Below, one piece after another: positions 23,695-31,632 of a stretch of DNA of 62,474 nucleotides. The DNA is taken from contig JBBDWV010000032.1 of the NCBI GenBank assembly GCA_040902655.1, positions 1 through 62,474 on the forward strand. Reading direction: 5' to 3'. Below the pieces are notes generated by a model. It was not told where the DNA came from and did not search any database. It worked only from the letters and a program-made list of their open reading frames with translations. Source of the stretch: Mycobacteriales bacterium. GTDB taxonomy: Bacteria > Actinomycetota > Actinomycetes > Mycobacteriales > SCTD01. Position 1 is the first letter of the stretch. Every line of letters starts with the position of its first letter. The translations under genes were made by a program, and so were the position numbers.

Positions 23695-25615
23695 GGTGCT
23701 TGCTCGTCACGACTCGGGCGGCCACGACGCGATCCTGTTCGTCGAGTGTCATCGTGAAGTGGTAGCCGAGGGCGGGCATCGCGAAGGCGAGCGTGCGGGT
23801 CCCCTCGAGGTCGTGCAGCACCGGGTCGGTCACTCCTCCGTCCGACCATGGCTCGTCCTCCAGGTACTCCTGTCCGGTGCGCGTCGACGTCGTGGTGGGA
23901 GCAGCGCCGAAGCCGGACGTGACCGACTCCGTCGCCTGGATCTTCGACTGAGCACCCATCACCGTCTGCACGGTGCGCAGCAGGTCGTTGGCCGGCTGCG
24001 GCGGCCAGGGCACCTCGATGCGGGCCGTGCCTGCCTCCCATCCGGTCGCTGTGACGTCGGCGACGACCTCGTTCACGCCCGTCGCCCAGTCGACGTCGGC
24101 GCTCCAGCATGCGGCGCCGCAGGGCTGCAGGTCGGGCGAGCTCACCTGTCCATCGGGCGCCTCGACGGCCAAATCGAGGTCGTAGTCGACCTCCTCCTGA
24201 GGGCCTGGCGCGTAGACACGCGCCTCGAGCCGGCCGTCGGAAGCGACGAGGGCCAGCGTCACCTGATTCACCCGGTCGGCCACCCGCAGGACCGCCCCCG
24301 TGGGGGCCGGCAGCAAGGCGGTCTGCGACACCAGTCGCGGCGGCGTGGCTGACGTCAACCCGGCGGTGACGACGACGACGAGCGCAAGCAGCGCGGCCTG
24401 GAAGCGAGCAGCGTTGCTCAGCGCCCACGGACTGCGATCCCTGCGGTTCACGACGTCCGCACCGTTGTCGACTCCGCGCCTGTGCCGAAGGCGCGCCGTC
24501 AGGGCGGCAGCCAGCGCAGCCGCGACGACGACGAGCTTCAGCAGCAGGACCTGGCCGTACGTCGTACTGCTCCAGTCGCTCAACGTCGGCAGCAGCAGCA
24601 GCGCGCTGAGCGTGCCGGTCAGCAGGACGACCAGGAACAGCGCGGCGGCGATCCGCGCGTAGGCGCCGACGACCATCCACGTCGCCAGGGAACGGCCCCG
24701 CCAGGCGACGGCCAGACGCACGACGTGGACCAGCCCGCCCACCCACATCGCGGCCGCGGCCAGGTGCACCACGGTCAGCAGTACTCCGAAGCTTCCTACC
24801 GCCTCACCGGGATGAGCGCGGAGCCCCTCGAGCAGGACGACTCCCGCGAGCGCGACCGCGGCGACGGCGCCCCGCAACGGCGCGCGCGCCACGAGCAGCG
24901 CGAACGAGAACAGGGCGGCCTCGGCTGCGAGCAACCGGGCCGGGCCTGACGTCTGCAGCAACGCCGGCACATCCGATGGCTGAAACGACGCGACCTGCAG
25001 GAGCATGGTCGTGGCTCCGGCCACCCCCAGGAGGGCGCCGAGACGCGTCCATGGGCGGGTCGCGGCCCGGTCTCCCGCTTCGCGTCGCGCGATGGCCGCC
25101 CCGGCCATGCCGCCGAGCGCCAGGGCCAGGCCCAGGAACAGCAGCGCCCGCGGCAGTGCTGTGCCGGGTCGCACCTCGTCGGGATCGTCCTGCGAGGTGG
25201 CAGCCGCGCTGCTGCCGGTCGCGACAGGGCTGGCGACGCCGAACGCGAAGCTGCCCTCGATGAGGTCCCCGTCCAGTGCCACCACGCGGTAGGCAACCTC
25301 GTAGCTGCCGGCAGCGAGCTCCTCGTCCGGCACCCCCCGCAGCGAACTCCCGCCTTGCTGCAGGTCCACCACGAGCGGGATCGACGTACCGTCGCCGAGT
25401 CGCAGGGTGAGCGCGTCTCCCACCGGCGTGACCGGCTCGTTGAAGGTGACGGAGACCGCTTCCGGAGGGGAGGTCACGGCATACCCTGCGCCGGGCGTCG
25501 TCTCGACGAGAGCTGGATGGGCCAGCGCAGCGGTCGGCCACAGCAGGACCGCAAGGACGATCGACAGCGCGACCATCCCTCGCCCTGTCGAAGGGCGAGG
25601 CAGGACTGGTCTCAC
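23663..25615 (-). CDS. CopC-CopD fusion copper-resistance membrane protein
   Basis: A 650-residue protein. A signal peptide ends at ALA, so the mature protein starts with His (HPALVETTPGAG), as CopC needs for its copper brace. The CopC domain spans about 35-130. The usual DxH pair seems replaced by DGD in VALDGDLIEG, so the Cu(II) site may be altered. CopD membrane helices span about 160-430 with HLAAAAMWVGGLVHV. A C-terminal extracytoplasmic extension of about 220 residues follows. The GTG start overlaps the upstream TGA. Role: copper uptake or tolerance in the envelope. Confidence 0.88.
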   Translation of the reverse strand: MRPVLPRPSTGRGMVALSIVLAVLLWPTAALAHPALVETTPGAGYAVTSPPEAVSVTFNEPVTPVGDALTLRLGDGTSIPLVVDLQQGGSSLRGVPDEELAAGSYEVAYRVVALDGDLIEGSFAFGVASPVATGSSAAATSQDDPDEVRPGTALPRALLFLGLALALGGMAGAAIARREAGDRAATRPWTRLGALLGVAGATTMLLQVASFQPSDVPALLQTSGPARLLAAEAALFSFALLVARAPLRGAVAAVALAGVVLLEGLRAHPGEAVGSFGVLLTVVHLAAAAMWVGGLVHVVRLAVAWRGRSLATWMVVGAYARIAAALFLVVLLTGTLSALLLLPTLSDWSSTTYGQVLLLKLVVVAAALAAALTARLRHRRGVDNGADVVNRRDRSPWALSNAARFQAALLALVVVVTAGLTSATPPRLVSQTALLPAPTGAVLRVADRVNQVTLALVASDGRLEARVYAPGPQEEVDYDLDLAVEAPDGQVSSPDLQPCGAACWSADVDWATGVNEVVADVTATGWEAGTARIEVPWPPQPANDLLRTVQTVMGAQSKIQATESVTSGFGAAPTTTSTRTGQEYLEDEPWSDGGVTDPVLHDLEGTRTLAFAMPALGYHFTMTLDEQDRVVAARVVTSKHLIQRSYSYPE

Positions 25616-25902
25616 AACTCGGCGACGGACCACTCGGGACGATCGAAGACCGAGGAAGCGCGCACCTGGGCCCCGACGAGGGCCTGCGCCACGTCCGCCG
25701 CCGTCACCGGAGCCTCGACGGAGCTGCGCACCTCGACGTAACCAGGCTCAGCCGTTGCGTCGACGTCCCGGTCGGCGAAGCGCTCCCCCAGGAACCGGGC
25801 GCAGGTCTGGCTCAGCTCCTCGTCGCGGCTGTAGAGGTGCACGTGCACCACGTGATCGCACCAGGCCCGCAGTGCCACTTCGACCTCCTCGGCTACAGGC
25901 AC
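25612..25902 (-). CDS. hypothetical small protein of the copCD operon
   Basis: A 96-residue cytoplasmic protein with His and Cys in the first third (AWCDHVVHVHLYSRD, then SQTCARFLG), followed by an alternating beta/alpha pattern suggestive of a ferredoxin-like fold. No family recognised. The GTG start lies about ten bases before a BlaI-type operator, and its TGA overlaps the copCD start, so translation is coupled. A metal-binding or regulatory role is possible but unproven. Confidence 0.65.
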   Translation of the reverse strand: MPVAEEVEVALRAWCDHVVHVHLYSRDEELSQTCARFLGERFADRDVDATAEPGYVEVRSSVEAPVTAADVAQALVGAQVRASSVFDRPEWSVAEL

Positions 25903-25912
25903 GTCCCGCGCC

Positions 25913-25932
25913 TACTCCTACAGAGGGTAGTC
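25913..25932 (-). promoter_or_regulatory. BlaI-type operator before the copCD pair
   Basis: TACTCC-N8-GTAGTC lies just upstream of the GTG at 25902. It matches TACTAC-N8-GTAGTA at 10 of 12 arm positions with the same eight-base spacer. Confidence 0.5.
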
Positions 25933-25964
25933 GACAAGAGCGGTCCGGCGCCTGCCGTCGTGGG

Positions 25965-26228
25965 CTACGGACGTCGGGCCAGGTCGTTCCGGCGCTGCAG
26001 GAACTCCTCGCGGTCGATGTCCCCGGACGCATACCGGCGCTCGAGGATGCGCCGATCGTCCGAGCCGCCACCGCTGCTGCTGCTCAAGTGCTTCACGAGC
26101 CAGACCGTCGCCACCACCGCGAGAACGACCAGCGCGAGCGCCAGCACGGCCCACAGCACCATCCAGTTCCCCATCCATCCGTTCATCATGTGGTCGCCGT
26201 CTCCGTGCATCATCGCGACGAGGCTCAT
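25965..26228 (-). CDS. SHOCT-domain membrane protein with Met/His-rich N-terminus
   Basis: An 87-residue protein. The N-terminus MMHGDGDHMMNGWMGNWM is rich in Met and His and should face outwards. One membrane helix (about 25-45) and a Ser/Gly linker follow. The C-terminal SHOCT motif (ILERRYASGDIDREEFLQR) has the usual aliphatic and charged pattern. ATG follows GAAGGAGG. SHOCT proteins accompany membrane-stress operons. The N-terminus suggests copper binding. Confidence 0.82.
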   Translation of the reverse strand: MSLVAMMHGDGDHMMNGWMGNWMVLWAVLALALVVLAVVATVWLVKHLSSSSGGGSDDRRILERRYASGDIDREEFLQRRNDLARRP

Positions 26229-26247
26229 CGCCGGGGCCTCCTTCGTC

Positions 26248-26270
26248 AGGTCGGGTACCGAAGCTGTCCC
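26248..26270 (-). promoter_or_regulatory. shared upstream motif of Met-rich genes
   Basis: On the minus strand, GGGACAGC is followed by TACCCGACCT just before the Shine-Dalgarno of the SHOCT gene. The same arrangement, GGGGCAGC then TACCCGACCT, precedes the Met-rich peptide gene. It may be a shared promoter or operator. Confidence 0.35.
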
Positions 26271-26276
26271 TTGCTC

Positions 26277-26498
26277 CTACCCCGCTGCAGGGGACTTCTC
26301 GTCGCGGGCCTGGGCCTGGAACTGGTCGAGCTGGGCGCGCATGCGAGTGATCTCGCTCTCGTCGCTGACCGAGCGGACGGGCGCGCTGCCCTGAGCACCA
26401 CGATTGCTGTGCCGGCGCATCGACCAGGCCCACCAGCCCATGAGCCCGACCATGCTGAGCGGGCACAGCAGGGTGAACAGCAGGAAAAAGAGCTCCAT
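26277..26498 (-). CDS. small single-pass membrane protein
   Basis: A 73-residue protein. One long hydrophobic segment (about 2-24: LFFLLFTLLCPLSMVGLMGW) contains Cys, Met and Trp, and a charged helical tail ends in RMRAQLDQFQAQARDEK. ATG at 26498 follows AAAGG; upstream in-frame starts lack a ribosome-binding site. It leads the SHOCT and copCD genes. A TACTAC half-site lies about 80 bases upstream. Function unknown; it resembles small membrane proteins linked to P-type ATPase or SHOCT operons. Confidence 0.7.
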   Translation of the reverse strand: MELFFLLFTLLCPLSMVGLMGWWAWSMRRHSNRGAQGSAPVRSVSDESEITRMRAQLDQFQAQARDEKSPAAG

Positions 26499-26573
26499 GT
26501 CATTGCCTTTCGTTGCTGCCGGCAAGCGGCTTCGCGTGTCACCAGCTGCCTTGCTGGTCTTCATCGATGGCCG

Positions 26574-26582
26574 TTCTACTAC
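26574..26582 (-). promoter_or_regulatory. BlaI-type half-site before the SHOCT/copCD genes
   Basis: TTCTACTAC, read on the plus strand, lies about 80 bases upstream of the ATG at 26498. The downstream arm after eight bases is GTGAAC, only a weak match to GTAGTA. Confidence 0.35.
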
Positions 26583-26633
26583 CCATCTTCGTGAACGCCG
26601 ACCGTCCCTGTTCCGTTCCTGCCTGACGCCACG

Positions 26634-27467
26634 TCAGCCGGCCAGTACTCCGCTGGTGCCGGGAACGACCGTCTCCACGGCGCCGAGCAGGACGCGGAGC
26701 AGGTAGTAGGACGCGCCGACCAGGAAGAGCGTGCCGACGACCAGGTCCAGCCGCCGCCACTTCGCGCCGCCGAGCGGGCCCAGCAAGCGGCTCCCGGCCG
26801 CGGCAAAGCTGTACAGCGCCAGCCACCTGCCGACCACGAATCCTGTGATCGCGAGCACCGAGATCAGCACGCTGCCGGACGCCGCCGCGGCGCCTCCGAC
26901 CCCGATGGCGATCGGAGCGCAACCGGGACAGCCGACGACGGCGAACACCACCCCGGCACTGACGGCGCGCAACGGATCGGGAGGCAGCGCGAGCGTGCGG
27001 GAGCACAGCGACCACCGGCGGGTGACCAGGCGCAGCCCGGCCACCGCGAGCAGCACTGCCGCGAGGAGCGAGAGCGCCACGGCGCCACGAATGAGCAGGT
27101 AGGTCACCGACACGGCGAGCGCGCCGATGGTGGCGATCACGCCGTCCATGCCGATGACGAACCCGAGCACGACCAGCGCGCCACGCACCCGGCTCAGCGG
27201 TTGCCGCTCCTCTCCCCACTCGGGCGTCAGCCCGTCAGCCGTGCCTGCGCGCGCTGCGGGGGTGAGCACCGTCATGACGGCCGGGATGCTCGGCCAAGAG
27301 ATCGGCGAAAGGGTCAGCACGAGTCCGGCGACGAACGCCAGCACGGGCGCGACCGACGTCTCGAACGACACCGATCCGAGCAGCCACTCGATGGGCTCCG
27401 GCGGCAGCAGGGCGAAGGTCGGCACGTCGCTGACGCTCAGGCCGTCCACAAGGTTGATGTCTCTCAC
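26634..27467 (-). CDS. CcdA/DsbD-like membrane protein
   Basis: A 277-residue protein with six or more membrane helices. LTLSPISWPSIPAVMTVLTP aligns with the CcdA motif LSPCxxPLxP, but the Cys is replaced. A second motif, VVGCPGCAP, keeps a CxxC. CcdA proteins move reducing power across the membrane; with only one Cys pair the mechanism must differ, or this is a related metal or sulfur transporter. GTG at 27467 lies 11 bases after AGGAGG. It is divergent from the SQR-like gene across a BlaI-type operator. Confidence 0.78.
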   Translation of the reverse strand: MRDINLVDGLSVSDVPTFALLPPEPIEWLLGSVSFETSVAPVLAFVAGLVLTLSPISWPSIPAVMTVLTPAARAGTADGLTPEWGEERQPLSRVRGALVVLGFVIGMDGVIATIGALAVSVTYLLIRGAVALSLLAAVLLAVAGLRLVTRRWSLCSRTLALPPDPLRAVSAGVVFAVVGCPGCAPIAIGVGGAAAASGSVLISVLAITGFVVGRWLALYSFAAAGSRLLGPLGGAKWRRLDLVVGTLFLVGASYYLLRVLLGAVETVVPGTSGVLAG

Positions 27468-27664
27468 ATCGAACCAGTCCTCCTCGTGACGACCGTGCCG
27501 GTCTGATTCCCGTGGGGCGGCAGGCAGGTCGCACTGCGGCAGGCGGCCGCTCTTGTGGCCGGACCTACCCCCCCTCAGTACCCCCGCAGCCGGGGAAGCC
27601 ACGCCTGCAGTGCCGACGCCGGTCGGTGCAGCGTCAGGTCGTTGACGGCGACGAGAGTACGTCT

Positions 27665-27684
27665 ACTACGATAGATAGTAGTAA
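27665..27684. promoter_or_regulatory. perfect BlaI-type operator
   Basis: A perfect inverted repeat TACTAC-GATAGATA-GTAGTA lies between the divergent CcdA-like gene (start 27467) and the SQR-like gene (start 27844). It is the best copy of the motif that also precedes blaI. Confidence 0.65.
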
Positions 27685-27717
27685 TCGCCAGAATCCCGGC
27701 ATCCAACCAAGCTTCGC

Positions 27718-27800
27718 CAGCCCGCGCGAGGAGTCGAACCCGCGGTCGCACACCTCGTCGAAGATGTCCTGCCGGAGCCGGCGCCAGTCGTCCACGGGGG
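27718..27800 (-). pseudogene. fragment of a GH15-type glycosidase gene
   Basis: The minus strand encodes WRRLRQDIFDEVCDRGFD, which resembles the conserved segment WRxxRDEIHxEVCxRGFD of GH15 glucoamylase/trehalase enzymes. It has no start codon and is cut shortly after RGFDSSRG. It lies in the 376-base gap between the CcdA-like and SQR-like genes. I read it as a remnant left by insertion or deletion; the family match is from memory. Confidence 0.4.
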
Positions 27801-27843
27801 CCGACAGCGTTTCGACCTTCGGCGACCGCGGTAACGACCTCGG

Positions 27844-28986
27844 ATGAGCAGACACGTCGTGATCCTGGGCGCCGGGTTCGGAGGGCTCGAGCTGGCGACG
27901 CGCCTCGCCGAGGATCTCGCCGACGATGTCGATGTGACGCTGATCGACAAGAGCGAGGCGTTCGTCCTCGGCTACACCAAACTCGACGTGATGGTCGGCA
28001 AGCGCGACCTCGAAGAGGTCCGGCTGCCGTACCGGAGCATCACGAAGCCCAACGTGCGCTTCCACCAGGAGATGGTGTTGGCCATCGATCCGCAGTCCCG
28101 GCGCGTCGTGACCGATGCGGCCACCTACGACGCCGACGTCCTCGTTGTCGCGCTCGGCGCCGATCTCGATGTCGCGGCCACGCCGGGACTCGCCGAGGGC
28201 GGTCACGAGTTCTACTCGCCGGAGGGCGCGGAGCGGGTCCGCGAGGTCCTGCCGTCCTTCCGATTCGGTGTCGCCGTCATCGGGGTGCTCGGGCCGCTCT
28301 TCAAGTGCCCGCCGGCGCCGAACGAGGCGGCGTTCATGCTGCACGACTACCTGGTCGAGCAGGGCGTTCGCGACGACGTCACGATCCACCTGGTCAATCC
28401 GCTGCCGATCCCGATCCCGATCTCGACGGAGACCTCCGCAGCCATCGTCGACATGTTGGAGGAGCGTGGGATCCAGCACTGGCCGTCGTGCCGCGTCGTG
28501 CGCCTCGACCCGGAGCGCCGGGTCGCGCACCTCGAGGACGGACGCGAGCTGCCCTACGACCTGTTCCTCGGAGTGCCAGTGCACCGCGCGCCGGCAGTCG
28601 TCGTGGACTCAGGTCTCACCGAGGACGGCTGGATCCCGGTCGATCCGGCGACGTTCGCCACGCGCTTCCCCGGGATCTACGCCGTGGGCGACGTCACCAG
28701 CGCGCCCGTGCCGCGAGCGGGCACCATCGCCGAGGGTGAGGCTCGCACCCTTGCCGACGTGCTGATCTCCGAGGTCCGAGGCAGCGACCCCCCGCCGCCG
28801 TACGACGGTGCGGCCGTCTGCTACTTCGAGGCCGGCGGGGGAACCGTGGGAAAGGTGGACGTCAACTTCTTGTCAGGGCAGGCGCCCACCGCCGCGTTCA
28901 CCGCGCCGTCGCGAGATCTCGCCGACCACAAGACGCGGTTCGGCCTCGACCGCGCCCGCCGGTGGTTCGGGCAGGGCACCGGCTAA
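27844..28986 (+). CDS. SQR-like FAD-dependent NAD(P)/sulfide:quinone oxidoreductase
   Basis: A 380-residue flavoprotein. The FAD-binding GxGxxG is VVILGAGFGGLELA at the start, a second dinucleotide region begins FGVAVIGV, and FPGIYAVGDVTSA binds FAD near residue 280. KCPPAPNEAAFMLHDYL carries the Cys typical of sulfide:quinone oxidoreductase relatives. Only a few other Cys are present, so quinone-linked sulfide oxidation is likely but not certain. It is downstream of a BlaI-type operator. With the altered CsoR/CstR-like repressor it hints at crosstalk between copper and reactive sulfur. Confidence 0.82.
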   Translation: MSRHVVILGAGFGGLELATRLAEDLADDVDVTLIDKSEAFVLGYTKLDVMVGKRDLEEVRLPYRSITKPNVRFHQEMVLAIDPQSRRVVTDAATYDADVLVVALGADLDVAATPGLAEGGHEFYSPEGAERVREVLPSFRFGVAVIGVLGPLFKCPPAPNEAAFMLHDYLVEQGVRDDVTIHLVNPLPIPIPISTETSAAIVDMLEERGIQHWPSCRVVRLDPERRVAHLEDGRELPYDLFLGVPVHRAPAVVVDSGLTEDGWIPVDPATFATRFPGIYAVGDVTSAPVPRAGTIAEGEARTLADVLISEVRGSDPPPPYDGAAVCYFEAGGGTVGKVDVNFLSGQAPTAAFTAPSRDLADHKTRFGLDRARRWFGQGTG

Positions 28987-29081
28987 CTCGGCCGAGGAGT
29001 CGCCACGGCGTCCCGTGGCGGCGGCGGCACTGAGCAGAACGCCGACCGCAGGCACGCCGGATACTGCAAGGTTGCCAGCGC

Positions 29082-29630
29082 TCATGCTGCGGGCCGGACC
29101 CGAACCTGCGACTGCTCCGCCCGGCCCTGCTGCTGCTTGCGCCAGCCGTGACGAGTCAGTCCCTTGGGCTTGTACACCGACAGCACAACCGCCACCAGCA
29201 GGACGATCAACGCGGCGGCGGAGTGCAGCACCGGTGAGCTGCTGGGCAGCAGCGTGCGGTCGTCGGCCAGGCCCGGGCTGGACGCGGCGGCGCCGAGCAG
29301 GCGTAGCGTCGGGATGTACAGGAGCAGGACGGCGGTGGCGACCAAGGAGATGGCGAGCTTCACGATCACCCACCAGTGCCGCAGCAGGCCCCACGGAGTC
29401 CCGAGCGACTGCACCAGCCCGGAGGTGAACGACGCCAGGCTCAGCGGCACGAGCGCGGTGTAGCCCATGACTTCCATGGCGATGTACAGCGCTCGCTGCG
29501 TCTCGAGGTCACGGGTGCGAACGGCCGTGACAGCCAGCGTCAGAAACGCCGCGACAGCGCCGAGCCATCCCACAGACGCGACTACGTGCGTCACGAGCGC
29601 CGCCTTGCGCGCACCTGCGGGCAGTTGCAT
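29082..29630 (-). CDS. DUF2269-like integral membrane protein
   Basis: A 182-residue protein with four membrane helices. Conserved-looking polar residues are in THVVASVGWLGAVAAF and LLRHWWVIVKL, where His and Trp could bind haem or metal. The ATG at 29630 overlaps the TGA of the upstream gene (TGATG). The family is often found beside TetR regulators and copper or electron-transfer genes. Function unknown. Confidence 0.75.
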   Translation of the reverse strand: MQLPAGARKAALVTHVVASVGWLGAVAAFLTLAVTAVRTRDLETQRALYIAMEVMGYTALVPLSLASFTSGLVQSLGTPWGLLRHWWVIVKLAISLVATAVLLLYIPTLRLLGAAASSPGLADDRTLLPSSSPVLHSAAALIVLLVAVVLSVYKPKGLTRHGWRKQQQGRAEQSQVRVRPAA

Positions 29631-29896
29631 CACAGACCTGGCCACGCCTGCACGGTTGCCAGGGCTGCGCCCGAGGAAGCCGGCGGGGCGAGGCCGCCGA
29701 ATGCGCCGTGCATGCCGGGGCCGTGTCCGCCGACACCGCCGCCGATCAGGACCTTCGCGAGCACGGCGAGGACGAACAGGGCAAGGACCACGCCGGTGAT
29801 CTTCACCCAGCGGGGCGTCGCCGGTGGCTGCGCCTGACCGGCTGACGTGGCGGCCGCATCCGCTCCGTTGCTGTCGATGCTCTGTGGCTCGGTCAT
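29630..29896 (-). CDS. small membrane protein with Gly/His tail
   Basis: An 88-residue protein: a polar N-terminus, one membrane helix (about 32-53), then GGGVGGHGPGMHGAFGG, a Gly-rich tail with His and Met that may bind copper. ATG follows AAGGAAGCCCAG. It is the first gene of a two-gene unit divergent from the TetR regulator, with a palindrome between them. Confidence 0.65.
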   Translation of the reverse strand: MTEPQSIDSNGADAAATSAGQAQPPATPRWVKITGVVLALFVLAVLAKVLIGGGVGGHGPGMHGAFGGLAPPASSGAALATVQAWPGL

Positions 29897-29939
29897 CTGG
29901 GCTTCCTTCGCTTCAGGCGGCTGAGGACTGCACTGTACG

Positions 29940-29952
29940 AGACACAATGTCT
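29940..29952. promoter_or_regulatory. TetR-type operator candidate
   Basis: A perfect inverted repeat AGACA-CAA-TGTCT lies between the small membrane protein gene (start 29896, minus) and the TetR gene (start 30002, plus). Position and symmetry fit a TetR autoregulatory operator. Confidence 0.5.
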
Positions 29953-30001
29953 ACGGCCGCAGTCTGGATGTCCTACCAGCTACGGGCTGTAGGCTTCCCA
30001 C

Positions 30002-30565
30002 GTGCCCAAGCTGTGGCAGGACTCGGTCGAGGCGCACCGGGAGACGGTGCGCAAGGCCGCACTCGACGCTGCCGGCGCGCTCATCGCCGAGCACGGCCTG
30101 CCGTCGGTGACGATGTCGCGGATCGCGCAGGACGCCGGCATCGGCCGGGCAACGTTGTACAAGTACTTCCCCGACGTCCAGGCGGTCCTGTCCGCCTGGC
30201 ATCAGCGTCAGGTACACAGCCACCTTGCGCTTCTCGCTCAGGCGGCCTCACGACCGGGGACACCGCGCGAGCGGCTGCGTGCGGTGCTCGTCGCCTACGC
30301 GGGCGCGACGCGCCGCCAACACGGCAACGACCTGGGCGCGCTGCTGCACCAAGGCGAGCACGTCGTGCAGGCACAGGACCACCTGCGGCAGCAGCTGGCC
30401 GACCTGCTCCAGGAAGGAGCCGTCGTCGGCGAGGTCCGCAGCGATGTCGCTTCCACGGAGCTAGCGACGTTCTGCCTGCACGCCCTCACCGCCGCCGGCG
30501 CGCTCGGCTCCGACGCGGCCGTCCATCGGCTCGTGGACGTGACGCTCACCGGTCTGAGCCCCTGA
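30002..30565 (+). CDS. TetR/AcrR-family transcriptional regulator
   Basis: A 187-residue repressor. The N-terminal HTH is ALDAAGALIAEHGL, then VTMSRIAQDAGIGRATLYKYF. The ligand-binding half is helical and contains several His (HQRQVHSHLALL, LLHQGEHVVQAQDHL). GTG at 30002 has no strong Shine-Dalgarno. It probably represses the divergent membrane-protein pair through the AGACA-N3-TGTCT palindrome. Confidence 0.92.
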   Translation: MPKLWQDSVEAHRETVRKAALDAAGALIAEHGLPSVTMSRIAQDAGIGRATLYKYFPDVQAVLSAWHQRQVHSHLALLAQAASRPGTPRERLRAVLVAYAGATRRQHGNDLGALLHQGEHVVQAQDHLRQQLADLLQEGAVVGEVRSDVASTELATFCLHALTAAGALGSDAAVHRLVDVTLTGLSP

Positions 30566-30780
30566 GGCAGCCAAGTGACCGGGCCTTGTCGTAGTGCAGA
30601 CCGGATCACTCCCGTGGAGGAGTAGTCCCCGGCGACGACTCAGGCTCGCGCGCGGCGGGCGAGAGGGTAGGTGCCTTCGACGTCCGATGAGGGTTCGACC
30701 ACTGGGACGGCGCCGTGCGGCCGCAAGCCGTCGGCTTCCGGAGCTCCCACCGCACGCGGTCTGGCCACTGCTTCAGGAAC

Positions 30781-30798
30781 TAGCTACGATTATGGCTA
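30781..30798 (+). promoter_or_regulatory. promoter and operator of the first toxin-antitoxin pair
   Basis: A -10-like TACGAT at 30785-30790 stands one base before ATG 30792 and seven bases before ATG 30798, which would make the mRNA leaderless from the second ATG. TAGC-N10-GCTA is a small inverted repeat over the same bases and could be the antitoxin operator. Confidence 0.4.
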
Positions 30799-31085
30799 TG
30801 TCTGCCGCTGCTGAGCACATGCCTCTCGCTGACGTGAAGAATCGGCTCTCGGAAGTCGTCGAACGGCTGGAGCGCGAGCACGGACGGGTCGTGATCACCA
30901 AACACGGTCGTCCAGCTGCCGTCGTCCTGAACGTGGAGGACCTCGAAGGTCTCGAGGAGACCCTGGAGCTGTTGTCCGACGCGCGGGCGATGCGCCGTGT
31001 CCGACAGGGCCAGGCCGAGATCGCGGCGGGCGAGACAGCTGAGCTGACAAAGGAGCAAGCCCTGGCTCTCGCGCGGCGGCAGTGA
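30792..31085 (+). CDS. Phd/YefM-family antitoxin
   Basis: A 97-residue antitoxin. PLADVKNRLSEVVERLE and VVITKHGRPAAVVLNVEDLE form the Phd/YefM DNA-binding domain; the acidic C-terminal helix wraps the toxin. Two in-frame ATGs (30792, 30798) have no Shine-Dalgarno; the second fits a leaderless start. The stop overlaps the toxin start by four bases. It is a paralogue of the antitoxin at 32464-32751. Confidence 0.92.
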   Translation: MAMSAAAEHMPLADVKNRLSEVVERLEREHGRVVITKHGRPAAVVLNVEDLEGLEETLELLSDARAMRRVRQGQAEIAAGETAELTKEQALALARRQ

Positions 31086-31351
31086 GCGAGCGCATCCGCT
31101 CGCTTCGTTGGACGCCGACGGCTCAGCGGGATCTCCGGCGACTGCCCGAGAAGATCGCAACCGCCGTGGTCGAGTTCGTCTACGGATCCCTCGCCGACAA
31201 CCCCGAACGGGTGGGCCGCGAGCTTCAGCTGGAGCTCGCCGGGTGTCATGCGGCACGCCGCGGCGACTATCGCGTCATCTACCGGATCGATCGTCCTGCA
31301 GGTGTGGTCCTGATCGTGCACGTCGACCACCGCACCGACGTCTACCGGTAG
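31082..31351 (+). CDS. RelE/ParE-family toxin
   Basis: An 89-residue toxin of the RelE superfamily. The core LRWTPTAQRDLRRLPEKIA is followed by AARRGDYRVIYRID and VVLIVHVDHRTDVYR, keeping the basic and Tyr residues typical of ribosome-dependent mRNA interferases. GTG overlaps the antitoxin TGA. It is paired with the preceding Phd/YefM antitoxin. Confidence 0.92.
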   Translation: MSERIRSLRWTPTAQRDLRRLPEKIATAVVEFVYGSLADNPERVGRELQLELAGCHAARRGDYRVIYRIDRPAGVVLIVHVDHRTDVYR

Positions 31352-31632
31352 CCGTGGGCCCAGGCGGCTTGTGACATCGCCGCCCGGAACGTGCACGCCA
31401 GGATCCCGCATGGGGTTCGGCTTCCGCAGCGTTCCGGCACGAGCGAGGGGCTCAACCGGCCTGAACTCGACCGCCGCGGGCACACACCTCGGGCGTCGCT
31501 GAACGACGAGCCCCCGTTCATCGGAACGTGCGTCCACGGCGGCTTCGCCCTCGGCAGACTCATCCCCCCGCCGGGGACTCCGAGCCGAGCCACCCGTCCG
31601 ATACCGGTCGCATCGAGCAGGCCCTGGTGCCA

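Noticed and set aside
27730-27760. A tRNA-like T-arm (GGGTTCGACTCC on the minus strand)
   Set aside because: The stem pairing is poor and no acceptor, D or anticodon arm can be built around it; the same bases read well as a GH15 fragment.
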